The position numbers were made by a program, and so were the translations under genes. Shown piece by piece: positions 1-10,000 of a stretch of DNA of 64,000 nucleotides. The stretch covers positions 1 through 64,000 of the forward strand of contig MU621151.1 of NCBI GenBank assembly GCA_025399215.1, given 5' to 3'. Every line of letters starts with the position of its first letter. Position 1 is the stretch's first letter. The notes beneath the pieces were generated by a model. It was not told where the DNA came from and did not search any database. It saw only the letters and a program-made list of their open reading frames with translations. Source of the DNA: Globomyces pollinis-pini. Taxonomy: Eukaryota; Chytridiomycota; Chytridiomycetes; Rhizophydiales; Globomycetaceae.

Positions 1-577
1 ATTTCTTCACACATTATACATTTGTCAATGGAAAAAGGGTGAGAGGCACATAATAAATTTCTTTTAATAGCTCGTTTTGCAGTCCAGGTCGCATTCAATT
101 GTATACGGAAGAGCATGTGTGCTGCCTGTTGAATCCTATTTGAAGGCCAAATATTAAATATAAATGAACTACATTGATCAAATTTGTAATTAAAATACCT
201 TCTAGCATTATTCGATTTATATGATTCAATGGTCCAAGTTGGGAGTCCTTTTTGAACGAATTTGTTAAACTCTCGTTTCGTGCTGCTGAGGTAAAATGAA
301 GAACTAAAACGAATGATCATCAAGTTACAATCTCAAGTTGAGTTACTCCTGAATAAAGTAACTGATTTGGAAGAAGAACGGGAAAAGCCCTGCTGAGGTT
401 TCCATTTTCTTTCTGAAACCAAATTGTCCTTCATATAGGATTTTATTTTGGTCACAGTAAGTTTCTAACCTATTCTTAGCAATAGATGTAATCAATTTTA
501 AGCCGATGTTCATTAGTGTAATACCTCGGTAAAAAGGTGAAGCAGTCTCTCTTATAAATCCAGACTAGATCTCAAAC
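1..577 (-). mobile_element. Remnant of a non-LTR (LINE-like) retrotransposon
   Basis: Reading the minus strand, about 395-577 encodes a block typical of LINE reverse transcriptases: a WIYKR-like segment, one frameshift, then RGITLMNIGLKLITSIAKNR and a short stretch ending GQFGFRKK, which matches the family's 'YRGI.LM...K......NRL......EQ.GFR' region. Further downstream on the same strand, about 1-275 is one open frame of roughly 90 residues. It has an R-x-N-x-x-W-T-x-K-R segment and ends in a CIMCEE cysteine pair at the window edge, like the zinc-knuckle tail of LINE proteins. The RT catalytic core between the two blocks is missing, so this copy is dead. The element probably continues to the left of the window. 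Family assignment is from motif pattern only. Confidence 0.6.
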
Positions 578-633
578 CTGAAAAATGTTTTATTTTGAAT
601 TTTTTTTATTTCGGAAATAATTAAAATAAAAAT

Positions 634-1419
634 TTAGTTGCGTTTGCTTAGCCATTGAGCTTTTTCTTCTTTCAAAGCAGCTAGTTGGCTTTCCAAGGCA
701 ACTCGGGCGTGTTCGGAAGCTTTTAATTTTTCTTCCAGTTCGGCAAGACGGTCCATTTTCTTTGCTCGAGATTTACGAGCAGATTCAGTGTTACGACGAC
801 GTTTTTCTTCCTTTTCAGCAAGAAGTTCTTCCTTGGTCATAGCACCATCTTTTCGCTTTTTAGAGACGCCATTTGAAGAAGGGGTTGTTGATAGTCGGCG
901 AGGAGGAGAGAGTAAATAGTTTGAGTCAGGTACTAAGCTGGCAGATTGCACAGAGTTAGTAGAGAATTGGCGAGTCATAGGAACACTTGGAGTGTTGAAT
1001 AACATTGGGATTGCATCCATAGGGGAAGCAGTTACAGGTGCCATAGTTTGAAAGGAGTTCATAGAAGCAGGAGAGTCCATTTCATTAAGGAAATCTTCAA
1101 AAGTATAGTTGGTAGAGAGAGGAGCAGGAGTAGAGAGGGATTGAGAGAGCAGAAAATCAAGTTTATCGGTTACAGGGTGAGTAGGGGCGACCATAGAGAA
1201 ATTATCTGTCTTCGATTTTGTCGACCCCTGTAAAAAGAGGTCCTGATTGAATGGGGAAGCAGTTAGTTGGGTTGGTAGATCTTGATTGCATTGAAGTAAA
1301 AAGGAGTTAAGAGGAGAGGAGTAGGATTGTTGAGAAGACAAAGCGACAGAGTTATCCGATGAGTTTGATATAGTAATTTCTTGATTTACAAGAAGAGAGT
1401 GATTGAGTTTTTTCGACAA
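634..1419 (-). CDS. bZIP transcription factor, Gcn4/CpcA-like
   Basis: Intronless ORF of 261 residues. The last ~75 residues form a bZIP domain: a basic region with the core NTESARKSRAKK, followed by a leucine/heptad zipper and a stop soon after it, as in Gcn4 and CpcA where the bZIP sits at the extreme C-terminus. The N-terminal part is rich in Ser, Thr, Pro, Asn and Gln, with acidic/aromatic patches (for example YTFEDFLNEMD) that resemble an activation domain, and several SP/TP sites. Family knowledge: such factors bind TGA(C/G)TCA and control amino-acid biosynthesis. Two such sites lie 190-230 bp upstream of its own start, and the next gene, read away from it, encodes a Pcl-type cyclin. 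The bZIP call is firm; the Gcn4 role is inferred. Confidence 0.85.
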   Translation of the reverse strand: MSKKLNHSLLVNQEITISNSSDNSVALSSQQSYSSPLNSFLLQCNQDLPTQLTASPFNQDLFLQGSTKSKTDNFSMVAPTHPVTDKLDFLLSQSLSTPAPLSTNYTFEDFLNEMDSPASMNSFQTMAPVTASPMDAIPMLFNTPSVPMTRQFSTNSVQSASLVPDSNYLLSPPRRLSTTPSSNGVSKKRKDGAMTKEELLAEKEEKRRRNTESARKSRAKKMDRLAELEEKLKASEHARVALESQLAALKEEKAQWLSKRN

Positions 1420-1464
1420 AACTTTAAAAACAAGTAGAAGTAGGTAGCTACGTAGGAGCCCTTA

Positions 1465-1483
1465 GCAGTAGTAGTAGTAGTAA
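1465..1483. repeat. AGT trinucleotide microsatellite
   Basis: A short run of about five AGT units lies in the presumed 5' leader of the bZIP gene; on the transcribed strand it is a CTA repeat. No function is evident. Confidence 0.6.
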
Positions 1484-1582
1484 AAGTTTTCTTTAAAGTA
1501 GATAGTTTCGATTACTGTTTTGATGTAAAAGAAACTGAAAAATTCAGAAAGTGGGTAAGGTGACTCGAATGAAAAAGCGATG

Positions 1583-1652
1583 TTAATAAAGGCAATGTGG
1601 CGGGTGTGGCATGAGTCACATGAGGCTTTGATTCTCTTTATCAATGACTCAT
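1583..1652 (-). promoter_or_regulatory. Possible upstream ORFs in the bZIP leader
   Basis: On the minus strand upstream of the bZIP start there are three very short ORFs: ATG-AGT-CAT-TGA (1641-1652), a start-stop ATG-TGA (1616-1621), and a nine-codon ORF beginning MPHPPH (1583-1612). Below them no further minus-strand ATG occurs before 1419. Gcn4/CpcA/ATF4 genes are known for uORF-controlled translation, so this arrangement is suggestive. It only matters if transcription starts upstream of about 1650, which the sequence alone cannot show. Confidence 0.3.
1612..1651. promoter_or_regulatory. Two TGASTCA (Gcn4/AP-1) sites upstream of the bZIP gene
   Basis: TGAGTCA at 1612-1618 and TGACTCA at 1645-1651 are perfect matches to the Gcn4-type half-site palindrome, 33 bp apart centre to centre. 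They could allow autoregulation of the bZIP gene or serve the divergent cyclin gene. Confidence 0.5.
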
Positions 1653-1659
1653 TCGATTC

Positions 1660-2580
1660 ACTTTACCACGTACAACTACTCCCTTTCTCATTTATCCACC
1701 CTTCTTTTGGCTACTATCTTGTTCATTGGCATTCTAATAAATTGCACTTTTTCATTTCATTCTAACCATCCTATTCTTTCATTTACTTGATTCCATTCTT
1801 TTCTTTAAATTGCTTTGTCTTTCCTAAATTGATTGTACCACAACGCGTCTGTTTCAAAGCACTTTACCTAATCATACTTTCCTCTATCCTATATTCTTCA
1901 TTCCTTACCTTAAAACCATATTCAAGTTATTAGCCATTCAATAATAACCTTAAAGTATATCTAAAGTAATTTCCTATCAAACGTTTAATGAATCATACCA
2001 TTTTGGTCAAGTAAGTTTCACAAAGAAAGGCACCCTAAACGAAAGGGAGTGAGATATTTTCTAGTTTGTATTTTGTAAATGTACTTGGATAGATAGATAG
2101 TAATCTGTCAGACACCCTAGGATTACCATTGTACATTGATTTGCCTTGATCTGCCCAATGTAGTATTATAGAACCGGAGTATAGTTTTGTAAGATGAAGT
2201 GAATATTTACTTGTTTATATAGGAATGTGATATTTGCATATATGAGTACAATTTCATGCTAAATTATTCAAACCACTGCGTCATATTTCAGCATAGCCAG
2301 TCATTTTCTCATAATTGATTTCATGAATGAATTTCAACTATTGAAATTTAATTCCATTGTAACGATGAATTATTATGTTCTATAGTATAAAATTCTGATT
2401 AGAAGGTTGTAGTATTTTATTTAGAGACGTGATATTAAACAAGAGCAACAAAGTACAAGAAATTAAAAAAATGTTAGTATTTAATTACTAACAATTATTA
2501 TATTGATTTGATATTGATTGTGAGATCTAATGAACGTTTCATATGAAGGGTGAAGTGGCGTAATGGCTGATGATTTTTGA
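1660..2580. other. Divergent intergenic region, no gene seen
   Basis: AT-rich DNA between the bZIP and cyclin starts. I see no ORF with family features and no RNA gene. It presumably holds the promoters of both genes. Confidence 0.5.
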
Positions 2581-2582
2581 AA

Positions 2583-2603
2583 TGAGTCACTCGATATGAG
2601 TCA
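2583..2603. promoter_or_regulatory. Two TGAGTCA (Gcn4/AP-1) sites upstream of the cyclin gene
   Basis: Perfect TGAGTCA at 2583-2589 and 2597-2603, 105-125 bp before the cyclin ATG. Two exact sites 14 bp apart in a promoter-like position are unlikely to be chance in 125 bp. In yeast PCL5 is a direct Gcn4 target, which makes the position meaningful. Confidence 0.6.
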
Positions 2604-2707
2604 ATAAATAATTGAATTGGAAAAAATGAAAAATTTCAATTCAGTCCAAAACTACGACAAACTAATTACCCAAAATCAAATTCAATTAAAATCAATTAAA
2701 ATCTAAA

Positions 2708-3260
2708 ATGAACTACGCTCAAATTAACCCTAAAGAACCTGATGTATCTTCAAGAGACACTAACTTCATTTGTCTTTCAACTTACCGTATTTTATACGAT
2801 CCAAATGGTACTCAAATCGTTTTTAAAAACGGTAATATGATTCCAAAGGACTCGGATAATTGGTACCCTCAATTCGTTCAATCTGTTCATTCTTTATTGG
2901 AAAAAACTCAATTGAACTTACCTACAATCCTGATTGCAATGATGTTACTCGCACGTACTCGTGCAATTGTAAATAGATTCAAAGGATTCGAATTCTCTTT
3001 CTTCATGGCAGCGTAATCAAATCAAAAAAATCTAATCTAGTAGTTGTATTATTAGCCAAAAAACGTACTCTCCTGAATCCCAACATTTTACAAACGAAAT
3101 GTGGGCTGCAATGAGTCAATATGCTGTTGATGAAATTAATGAACTCGAACGCCAATTTTATGTTATGGTAGACGGAAAATTAAATATTCGTCACGATCAA
3201 TATGAACAATTTGTCGGAGCTCTTCAGCACCTAGGCAAAGAACATGTCAGTGTTCATTAG
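2708..3260 (+). CDS. Pho80/Pcl-type cyclin (Pcl5-like)
   Basis: Two exons, 2708-3012 and 3041-3260, joined across a 28-nt GT-AG intron; the spliced protein has 174 residues. The join restores the cyclin-box sequence FFMAASCIISQKTYSP, followed by MWAAMSQYAVDEINELERQF and a 'D.kLNI..dqYeqf' end, which matches the Pcl1/Pcl2/Pho80 cyclin fold (ALI.A.K...N..W......eIN..E..fL..idy.L.i). It is short for a cyclin, little more than one cyclin box, as expected for Pcl proteins. These bind Pho85-type kinases. Next to a Gcn4-like gene and with Gcn4 sites in its promoter, a Pcl5-like role in turning over the bZIP protein is the natural guess, but sequence cannot separate Pcl5 from other Pcl types. Confidence 0.75.
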
Positions 3261-3507
3261 ACCTTTTTTATATCAAAGAACCTCAAATCTTTTAACCTCA
3301 TTTTCTTAAAAAATCTTAAAAACCTTAAAAAAAATCAAAAAAAAATAAAACAAAAAAAAAACACTGCCATATTAATCTTAGCTACTTAATATATTTACAT
3401 GCTTTCAAAATCAACGTCTTCTCTCAACCTTTTTATTTCCAAATGCACTGGAAAAACTTGAAACAGTCATTTTTTCATGGACAGATTTATTAACAAACCA
3501 TGAAGGA

Positions 3508-4207
3508 TTAGTCACTATCATCGTCAGGACCAAATGCGGTATAATCAACTCGTTTTCCTCGAGTTCTTCTTCCAGTAGGGATGATATTGCTGGTGTCTAG
3601 GAAAGAAACATCGTCGGCTATGGTTAGTTTCAATTGAATACCTAAACCGTCCTCTGGGTCATCTTCAAACCCAGATTCATCATCATCATCTTTGCTCTTT
3701 TTAGACTTCTTTTTGATCTCCTCTAACATATTGAGATCAGTTTCGACTTACTGTGTGATTTCTTTTGTTTCTTTACAGGCTGCACATCTGATACTGGTAA
3801 GTATTATTAGTTTGCTCACCTTCGTCATCATCTTCTGCCTTGGATTTGACAGGGCTTTTGGGAGCCGTAGCTTTTACTGGACTAGCAGGTTTAGTAGGGG
3901 CAGCTTTGACAGGACTGGCAGGTTTGGTTGGACTAGCTGCCTTAACAGGACTGGTAGGAGCTTTAACAGGACTCTTTGGACTTTTCACAACGTTATCTCC
4001 ATTGACTTTATTAGGACTTTTTGCAGGACTTTTTACTGATGGTCAGACGAGATCACATACCTAGATCTTGCTTTGATTTAGTAGGTGAAGCTGGCTTGTC
4101 AGTTGCGATCGGCCTATATTCCATTAAATCAGATCTATTTACGATAATGCTTCCGCTTTACGTTTATTGGCAAGTTCGTCTACCTTTTGTTTCTTGTCGT
4201 CACTCAT
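3508..4207 (-). CDS. Chz1-like histone chaperone with SPVK repeats
   Basis: Five exons (4143-4207, 4061-4113, 3820-4035, 3752-3787, 3508-3722) give a 194-residue protein. The C-terminus carries the CHZ signature LDTSNIIPTGRRTRGKRVDY after an acidic stretch, as in yeast Chz1, an H2A.Z-H2B chaperone. The middle is a Lys/Pro/Ala-rich low-complexity tract with about ten SPVK/SPxK units, like histone H1 tails, which is not part of yeast Chz1. The start MSDDKKQKVDE was chosen because the first exon splices in frame. The CHZ assignment rests on this one motif plus acidity, and the family is usually short like this one. Confidence 0.7.
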
Positions 4208-4347
4208 ATGGAAAAAAAATTGAAAATTTTTGAATGTCAATTTGAATACCAACGACACCACTATTCAACACCATTCAACTGAGTATCAAATCAAACATTT
4301 GGTTTCATTTTGCATTTGTAGTAATTGTTGAACAGTACAATCTCCGG

Positions 4348-5015
4348 ATGACCGATCTAGTTTTAATACACTTGATCCTAGTTGGTATGTCTAGTCGATT
4401 GACTGGCAATCAGATGATAAAACTCACTACTGTGTACTTGCTAAACAAAAGAATAGATTCTGTGTGTCCAAGAGTATGATCATTTAATCCAAAATGGAAT
4501 CGTAATTTCACAAGAATATCAAGTCCCAGAAAACGAATTTCGAATCATTCAATTGAGAAATCCCAAAAGAATTGAAATAAGTGACAATTTGATTTGAAGG
4601 TAAGCAAAACAGCTCTTGTGTTCTCTTTGTTACCTTTATCAGACCCGCATTCAATCCAACGTCTGTGGGCGGATTAACATTATGCAAAATTGTACCACTG
4701 TCATGTTTGAGTCAAAGAACGTTACAGTTTACTATGGTTGATGCGTGTGATTCAGGTCTAATCATGAATCGATGATGACAAGGTTTTTGATTCCATTAGT
4801 TGTATTCATGTAAACAAACTTGTCATAGTACATGAAATCGAAACCAATTTCAAACAGGTCAAGTTTTGGTTTCAATTTATAAACTCATGGTAGGATGAAA
4901 ATTTCATTGAAATGGAAAATTTAATCTGTTCTAGATTAAGGTTACTGATCCGTCTGCTGATGTGGGGATCAGAAACGTTCAACCACAAAAACAATTTTTT
5001 GTGGACTCTTTGTGA
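4348..5015 (+). pseudogene. Unresolved coding-like stretch (spliced gene or pseudogene)
   Basis: Several blocks here look translated but I could not join them into one frame. An ATG at 4348 opens MTDLVLIHLILV; a 29-nt intron (4385-4413) leads to DDKTHYCVLAKQKNRFCVSK; a second putative intron leads to YQVPENEFRIIQLRNPKRIE, which then meets TGA just before a good GTAAGC donor near 4602. After an acceptor near 4641 the next block is open in two frames, and a final block at 4935-5015 ends QPQKQFFVDSL-stop after a clean acceptor. I recognise no family. It may be a gene with an intron I mis-set, or a decayed gene. Confidence 0.3.
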
Positions 5016-5095
5016 TCAAAGTCAATGTCACTGATCACAATTTATGATATAAATAGATGGATCATAATTCACTACCATATTGAATTATTAAAAAT

Positions 5096-5248
5096 ATGCC
5101 ATCAATTGCTGAATTACCAAGTGTGAACGCGACTGTGGTCAAGGTGCAGGATGTGATGAAACCTGTAAAGGTAAATGATGATTTGGTGGTACCTACTCAA
5201 CATGTTGATATTGTTGATTTGGCTTTCAATCGGGTTGATATGTTTTGA
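5096..5248 (+). CDS. Small ORF, 50 residues, unknown
   Basis: A complete ORF starting MPSIAELPSVNATVVKV and ending FNRVDMF. A TATAAATA element lies about 45 bp upstream of the ATG, which has A at -3. No membrane segment, cysteine pattern or family motif is visible. It lies between the unresolved stretch and the convergent RanBP1 gene. Function unknown; it may be a genuine small protein or chance. Confidence 0.3.
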   Translation: MPSIAELPSVNATVVKVQDVMKPVKVNDDLVVPTQHVDIVDLAFNRVDMF

Positions 5249-5478
5249 TTAGTCGTCAATTGCATTAGACTTGTGTTTTCTTATTTAAATAAATTGATTT
5301 CATCATTGATTCCTTATTGTAGTTGGACACTTGGTTTGATTCGTTGGAAGGTTTCCTATCTGTAGTGGGGTTGTCTTTCCCTTTCTGTACCATTTCACTC
5401 TGAGAATTTATATTCATCTTATTATGCTTTACATTTGAATGAATCAGAAGGAATAAATTTATTTCAATAGAGAAGAGT

Positions 5479-6754
5479 TTAAGCTGTTGCTTCGGCATTT
5501 GGCAATGGAGGAAGCTGTTCAATTTGCTACTAATTAAAAGACAACGTGTACTTACAGCTTTATCAGTTGCAGTCTCTACTGTTTTGGCATCAGATGGTTT
5601 ATCTGTCTCTTGTTCATCCACTACGGCAGCTGCTGTAGTTGATGCTTCATCAACAGGAGTGACTTCTTGTGGTGCTGCTTCGGCTTCAGCTGGAGCTGAT
5701 TCTTGAGGTGCGGATTCGCTCGATGTTTCTAATGGTGCGGATTCAACTGGTACATCGGATTCGAAAGTTGCTTCCGCTTGTGATTCGGCTGGTGCAGTTT
5801 CTACAGATGTACTGTTTGTTGGAGCAGACTCAACTTGGTCTGATTCCACTGGTACAGACTCGCTTGTGGCTGATTCAACTGGTGCTGATTCAACTGGAGA
5901 GAATTCCATTTCTGCTGATTGATTAGGTGCAGCTTCTAATGGAGAAATTTCCATTGGTACTGATTCAACTGGTGCAGATTCTACTGGAGAGAATTCCATT
6001 GCAGTAGATTCATTTGGATTAGATTGGGCTGGAGAAAATTCCATTGGAGCTGACGAATCAACAGCTTCTGAAGTAGATGGTTCAACCATTTTTGATTCTA
6101 CAGGAGCGTCAGCAATTGGAGCTGGATCGGCGACAGCTGATGCTGAATCCACAGGCTCAGATTCTTTAACTGTTTCGGGTACTACTGCTGCTTTTGGTTC
6201 AACAGGTTCTGGGTTGAGTGGTGTTTCCTTTGGTGCATCAACGACATCTGGTACAATTTCCGTGTGTAATGCGGATGGTTTCTTATCCTTAGAAGGTTTG
6301 ACCTGATCAAACACACTCTTAAAGGATTGAGCATCTATTTTAAGATAATGGTATAGTACCATTTGGGGATGGGAAACGAATAGCAATCAAGACTTGCTTT
6401 GGTTCTCCACTGGAAACATCTTCACGTACATTGTAGACCCAAGAACGATTACATCCATCGGACATGACCAAACTCATTTCTGCAGTTACTAAAATAAATT
6501 ATTTCAATAATGAATTTTACAGTAGTGATTGGCACATGTTTTCCCAGATTTGGCATCATTCATCCAAACCATATGTTTACCATTCAAATTATTTTTTGAG
6601 ATTCCAATTGGCCCAGCTCCATTTGGTTTCCAGTTATCAGACGACTATCAATTAGATCCTAATATTTCCTACCTTGTCAAAATGAAAGAGTTTTGCTTTT
6701 CTATATATCAGATTAAACAACTACTTACGATTCAAACAAGATTGTTGGGTCCAT
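5479..6754 (-). CDS. Ran-binding protein 1 (Yrb1-like) with long repetitive acidic tail
   Basis: Start MDPTILFESKAKLFHFD at 6754. Splicing small introns gives a Ran-binding domain in the expected order: KAKLFHFDKSSDNWKPNGAG, a strand with GKHMVWM, then CANHYL, MSDGCNRSWVYNVREDV, QVLIAIRF and DAQSFKSVFDQV. These match the RanBP1 pattern (AKLFRFD..W.ERG, ICANHYI, AWVWNTHADF, LLAIRF, NAQKFK..FE). The remaining ~270 residues are a Glu/Ser/Pro/Ala-rich tail built from degenerate ESAPVE and MEFSP units. A last intron near 5523 leads to the end QIEQLPPLPNAEATA. RanBP1 stimulates RanGAP on RanGTP in the cytoplasm. The total, near 370 residues, is well above the usual ~200 because of the tail. Confidence 0.85.
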
Positions 6755-7093
6755 TTTGGTAAGAAATGAAAGAGTTATTTGGTGATTTTTTTTCGTGAAA
6801 TGGAGCTTAATATTTGTTCCCAACCACACAATTCCACGATAACTTGCATGCGGCGTTATAAACATGGTTATACTGGTCGGAAGATAAAAATCAGTTATTG
6901 GTAATATAAAGAATCAATCAAATTGATATATCAGTCATATATTTTATATCATGACATATAATTCCATACCAAATACTACTAAGAAACATCCACTTTTTAA
7001 TGTGCTTGATTCATTTGCAATTCGGTTGTTGAATTGATGTCTTTCATTTTTCAATGTACCGTTGAAATATTTTTTTTTTAAAATTGAATTCAA
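6755..7093. other. Bidirectional promoter region
   Basis: AT-rich spacer between the divergent RanBP1 and RNA polymerase I genes. No ORF or RNA gene is supported. Confidence 0.4.
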
Positions 7094-10000
7094 ATGAATA
7101 TCTCGAATCCAGTCAGTCTAGGAATAGAGAAGGTTCATTTCTCGTTCTATGAACCAGAAGAATTAAAGAAACTGTCTGTAAAAGCTATCAATAACCCTCA
7201 AATGTTTGATACGTTGGACCATCCTTGGTAAGGCAATGGCTACTCATCATAGTTCCGGTGGATTATACGATCCAGCTTTGGGCCCACATAACAGACAAAC
7301 TTTATGTGCTACTTGTTTATTGGATGAAAAATCATGTCCTGGGCATTTTGGTCATATCGATTTAACTGTACCAGTTTATAATACTGTAATTCGTTCACTT
7401 TTAACTTTCAGATTACTTTTAAATTGATGTACAAGCTATTACAATCAACTTGTCATTATTGTCATCACTTGCGTGTATCAGATGTACTGACCCATATTAT
7501 TGCTGCGAGATTAAAGTTGTTACACGCAGGTTTAATTGTGGAATCTGAGGCTTTCGAATCATATCTAAATCTATCAGTACCGGGCAAATCAGATGAGAAA
7601 GATGAGGATGAAGAGGCAGACAACTTACCTACTGTTGCCGCCTCAAAAGAAACCATCTTAGAAGATATAAAGAAAAAAGTTAATGAATTGCTTGAAAACT
7701 CTCCAAAGAGATATACAAAGGTTTGGATTAGTAATGGTTAATATGAAGGCAACACTCCTCACTGAAGCCGTTCGAAAACTTGAACGACAATATATGTCTA
7801 TGATTCCTCCAGGAGCATGTGCAAATTGCAGAGGTATCTCTCCCAGATATAGAAATGATGGAGACGTTCGAATTTTTCAAAGACCTCTCGGAGCTAAAAA
7901 TTATTCGGCCATGTTAGCAAAAGGATTGACTATGGCAAAACTTTTCCATGAAGAATCGAATATTGCACCGGATGCAGAAAATGATGCGTTAGTCACACCA
8001 ATTACAGTCAGGAAACATTTGGAAAGACTTTGGGTGAATGAGAAAGAAATTTTGGACTTGCTTTATGGTAAAGTTAAATCTGGAGGTATATTTCAATTAC
8101 TTAATGTTAGTAAAAACATCTTCCCCGTCCATTTTTTTCCTTTCCATAGTACCAGTTGCTCCAACTCGTTTTAGACCTGTATCTAAATTGGGAGATCAAA
8201 TATTCGAACACCCTCAAAATATTCATCTGACAGACATTCTGAAAACTAATGATTATATTCGTGATATTGAAAATATTCAAAAGAATTGGCTTGCTGCAAA
8301 TAGCGAAGAAGATGCCAAAACCATTGCGTTAAAAAAGCAAGAATTTTTAAAACAAACAGTAGAAAATTGGATAAAGCTACAGGCTTCAGTGAATTTTCTC
8401 ATAGATTCTTCAAAAGCGCCAGCTGCAGGTATGTGTTTATTTATCATGTTTCTTCTCCGACTAATCAACATGAACGGTTACTAACCTTTTAGCTGGTAAG
8501 GTTCCACCACCAGGTGTTCGCCAGTTGTTGGAAAAGAAAGAAGGTCTCTTTAGAAAGCATATGATGGGTAAACGTGTAAACTTTGCTGCTCGTTCGGTCA
8601 TTTCACCAGATCCATATATTGAGACAAACGAAATTGGGGTAAACAAAAAAGAGTTAACATTTCCAGATACCGCCTGTATTCGCAACGAAATTGACATATC
8701 CAGAACCCGTTACACCACATAACGTTAAGCAATTGAGATCCTGTGTCATTAATGGTCCAGACGTTTGGCCGGGTGCTACTCACGTTCAAAACGAAGACGG
8801 ATCTTTAATTGCATTGGGGGTATTTGATGAAGCGGGACGTACTGCCATTGCTAACCAGTTACTGACATCCGGCTCACAAAACGCACATGCTGCAACTTGT
8901 AATTTACATCATCTAACATTCAGCATTTCAGTTTAAAAATACAAACAAGAAGGTTCTGCGACATTTACGTAATGGTGACTTTTTATTGTTAAATCGTCAA
9001 CCTACATTACATAAACCGTCTATTATGGCGCACACAGCGAGAATTCTTCCTGGTGAAAAGACTATTAGAATGCACTATGCAAATTGCAACACTTATAATG
9101 CTGATTTTGATGGAGATGAAATGAATGCTCATTTCCCTCAAAACGAAATTGCAAGAGCTGAAGCGATGCTGATTGCTCGAAATGATCAACAATATTTTGC
9201 CCCAACTGCTGGTGGAGTACTGCGTGGTTTGATTCAAGATCATGTAGATGCCGGTGTAGACATGTGTTCAAGAGATACTTTTTTCTCTAAGTCTGCGTAT
9301 ATTCAATTAGTTTATGCAGCACTTCGTGAAAGTAATGCTGGTGTACCTTATGGAAATGGGAACATCGAGGCCCCAGTGGAAATCGGTAGAGATGGACGTA
9401 TCTGTACACTTCCACCTGCTATAATGAAGCCGGTACCAAGGTGGACAGGAAAACAAGTTATCTCTACTATATTACTCAATATGACTCCAAAAGATCAAAA
9501 TCAGCTCAACTTAGTTTCCAAATCGAAAATCCCAGCAAAACAATGGGGTCCAACTGCACCGGAAGAACAAACTGTATTGTTCATGGATGGGCAATTACTC
9601 ACTGGAATATTAGATAAATCTCAGTTTGGTGCAAGTGCAAAGGGTTTAGTGCATGCTGTGCATGAAGTTTACGGTCCGGTTTATGCAGGAAAATTACTTT
9701 CGATTCTTGGAAGACTTTTTACCGCCTACTTACAAAGTGCTGGGTTCTCTTGTCGAATGGATGATTTGTTACTTACACCTGAGGGAGATAAAGTTCGAAA
9801 GGACTTGATTAATAGTGCAATCACAATGGGACATTTGGTTGCAACAGAATATGTCAATGAAAAATCAGAATATGGTATCAAATTGGGATTGGAAAGTGTA
9901 CTGAGAGATTCAGAAAAGATGGCTGGATTAGATTCTGCAATGAAATCAAAGACTAACAAAGTTACATCGGAAATTATTGGTGCTTGTGTTCCAGATAGAT

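Noticed and set aside
3041..3055. Alternative acceptor at 3055 for the cyclin intron
   Set aside because: It drops the SCIIS residues needed to complete the cyclin helix; the acceptor at 3040 restores them.
5265..5478. Extension of the RanBP1 tail to the stop at 5265
   Set aside because: The extra residues (Leu/Phe/Asn-rich) do not fit the acidic repeat tail, and an intron with a GTAAGT donor at about 5554 gives a better ending at 5479.
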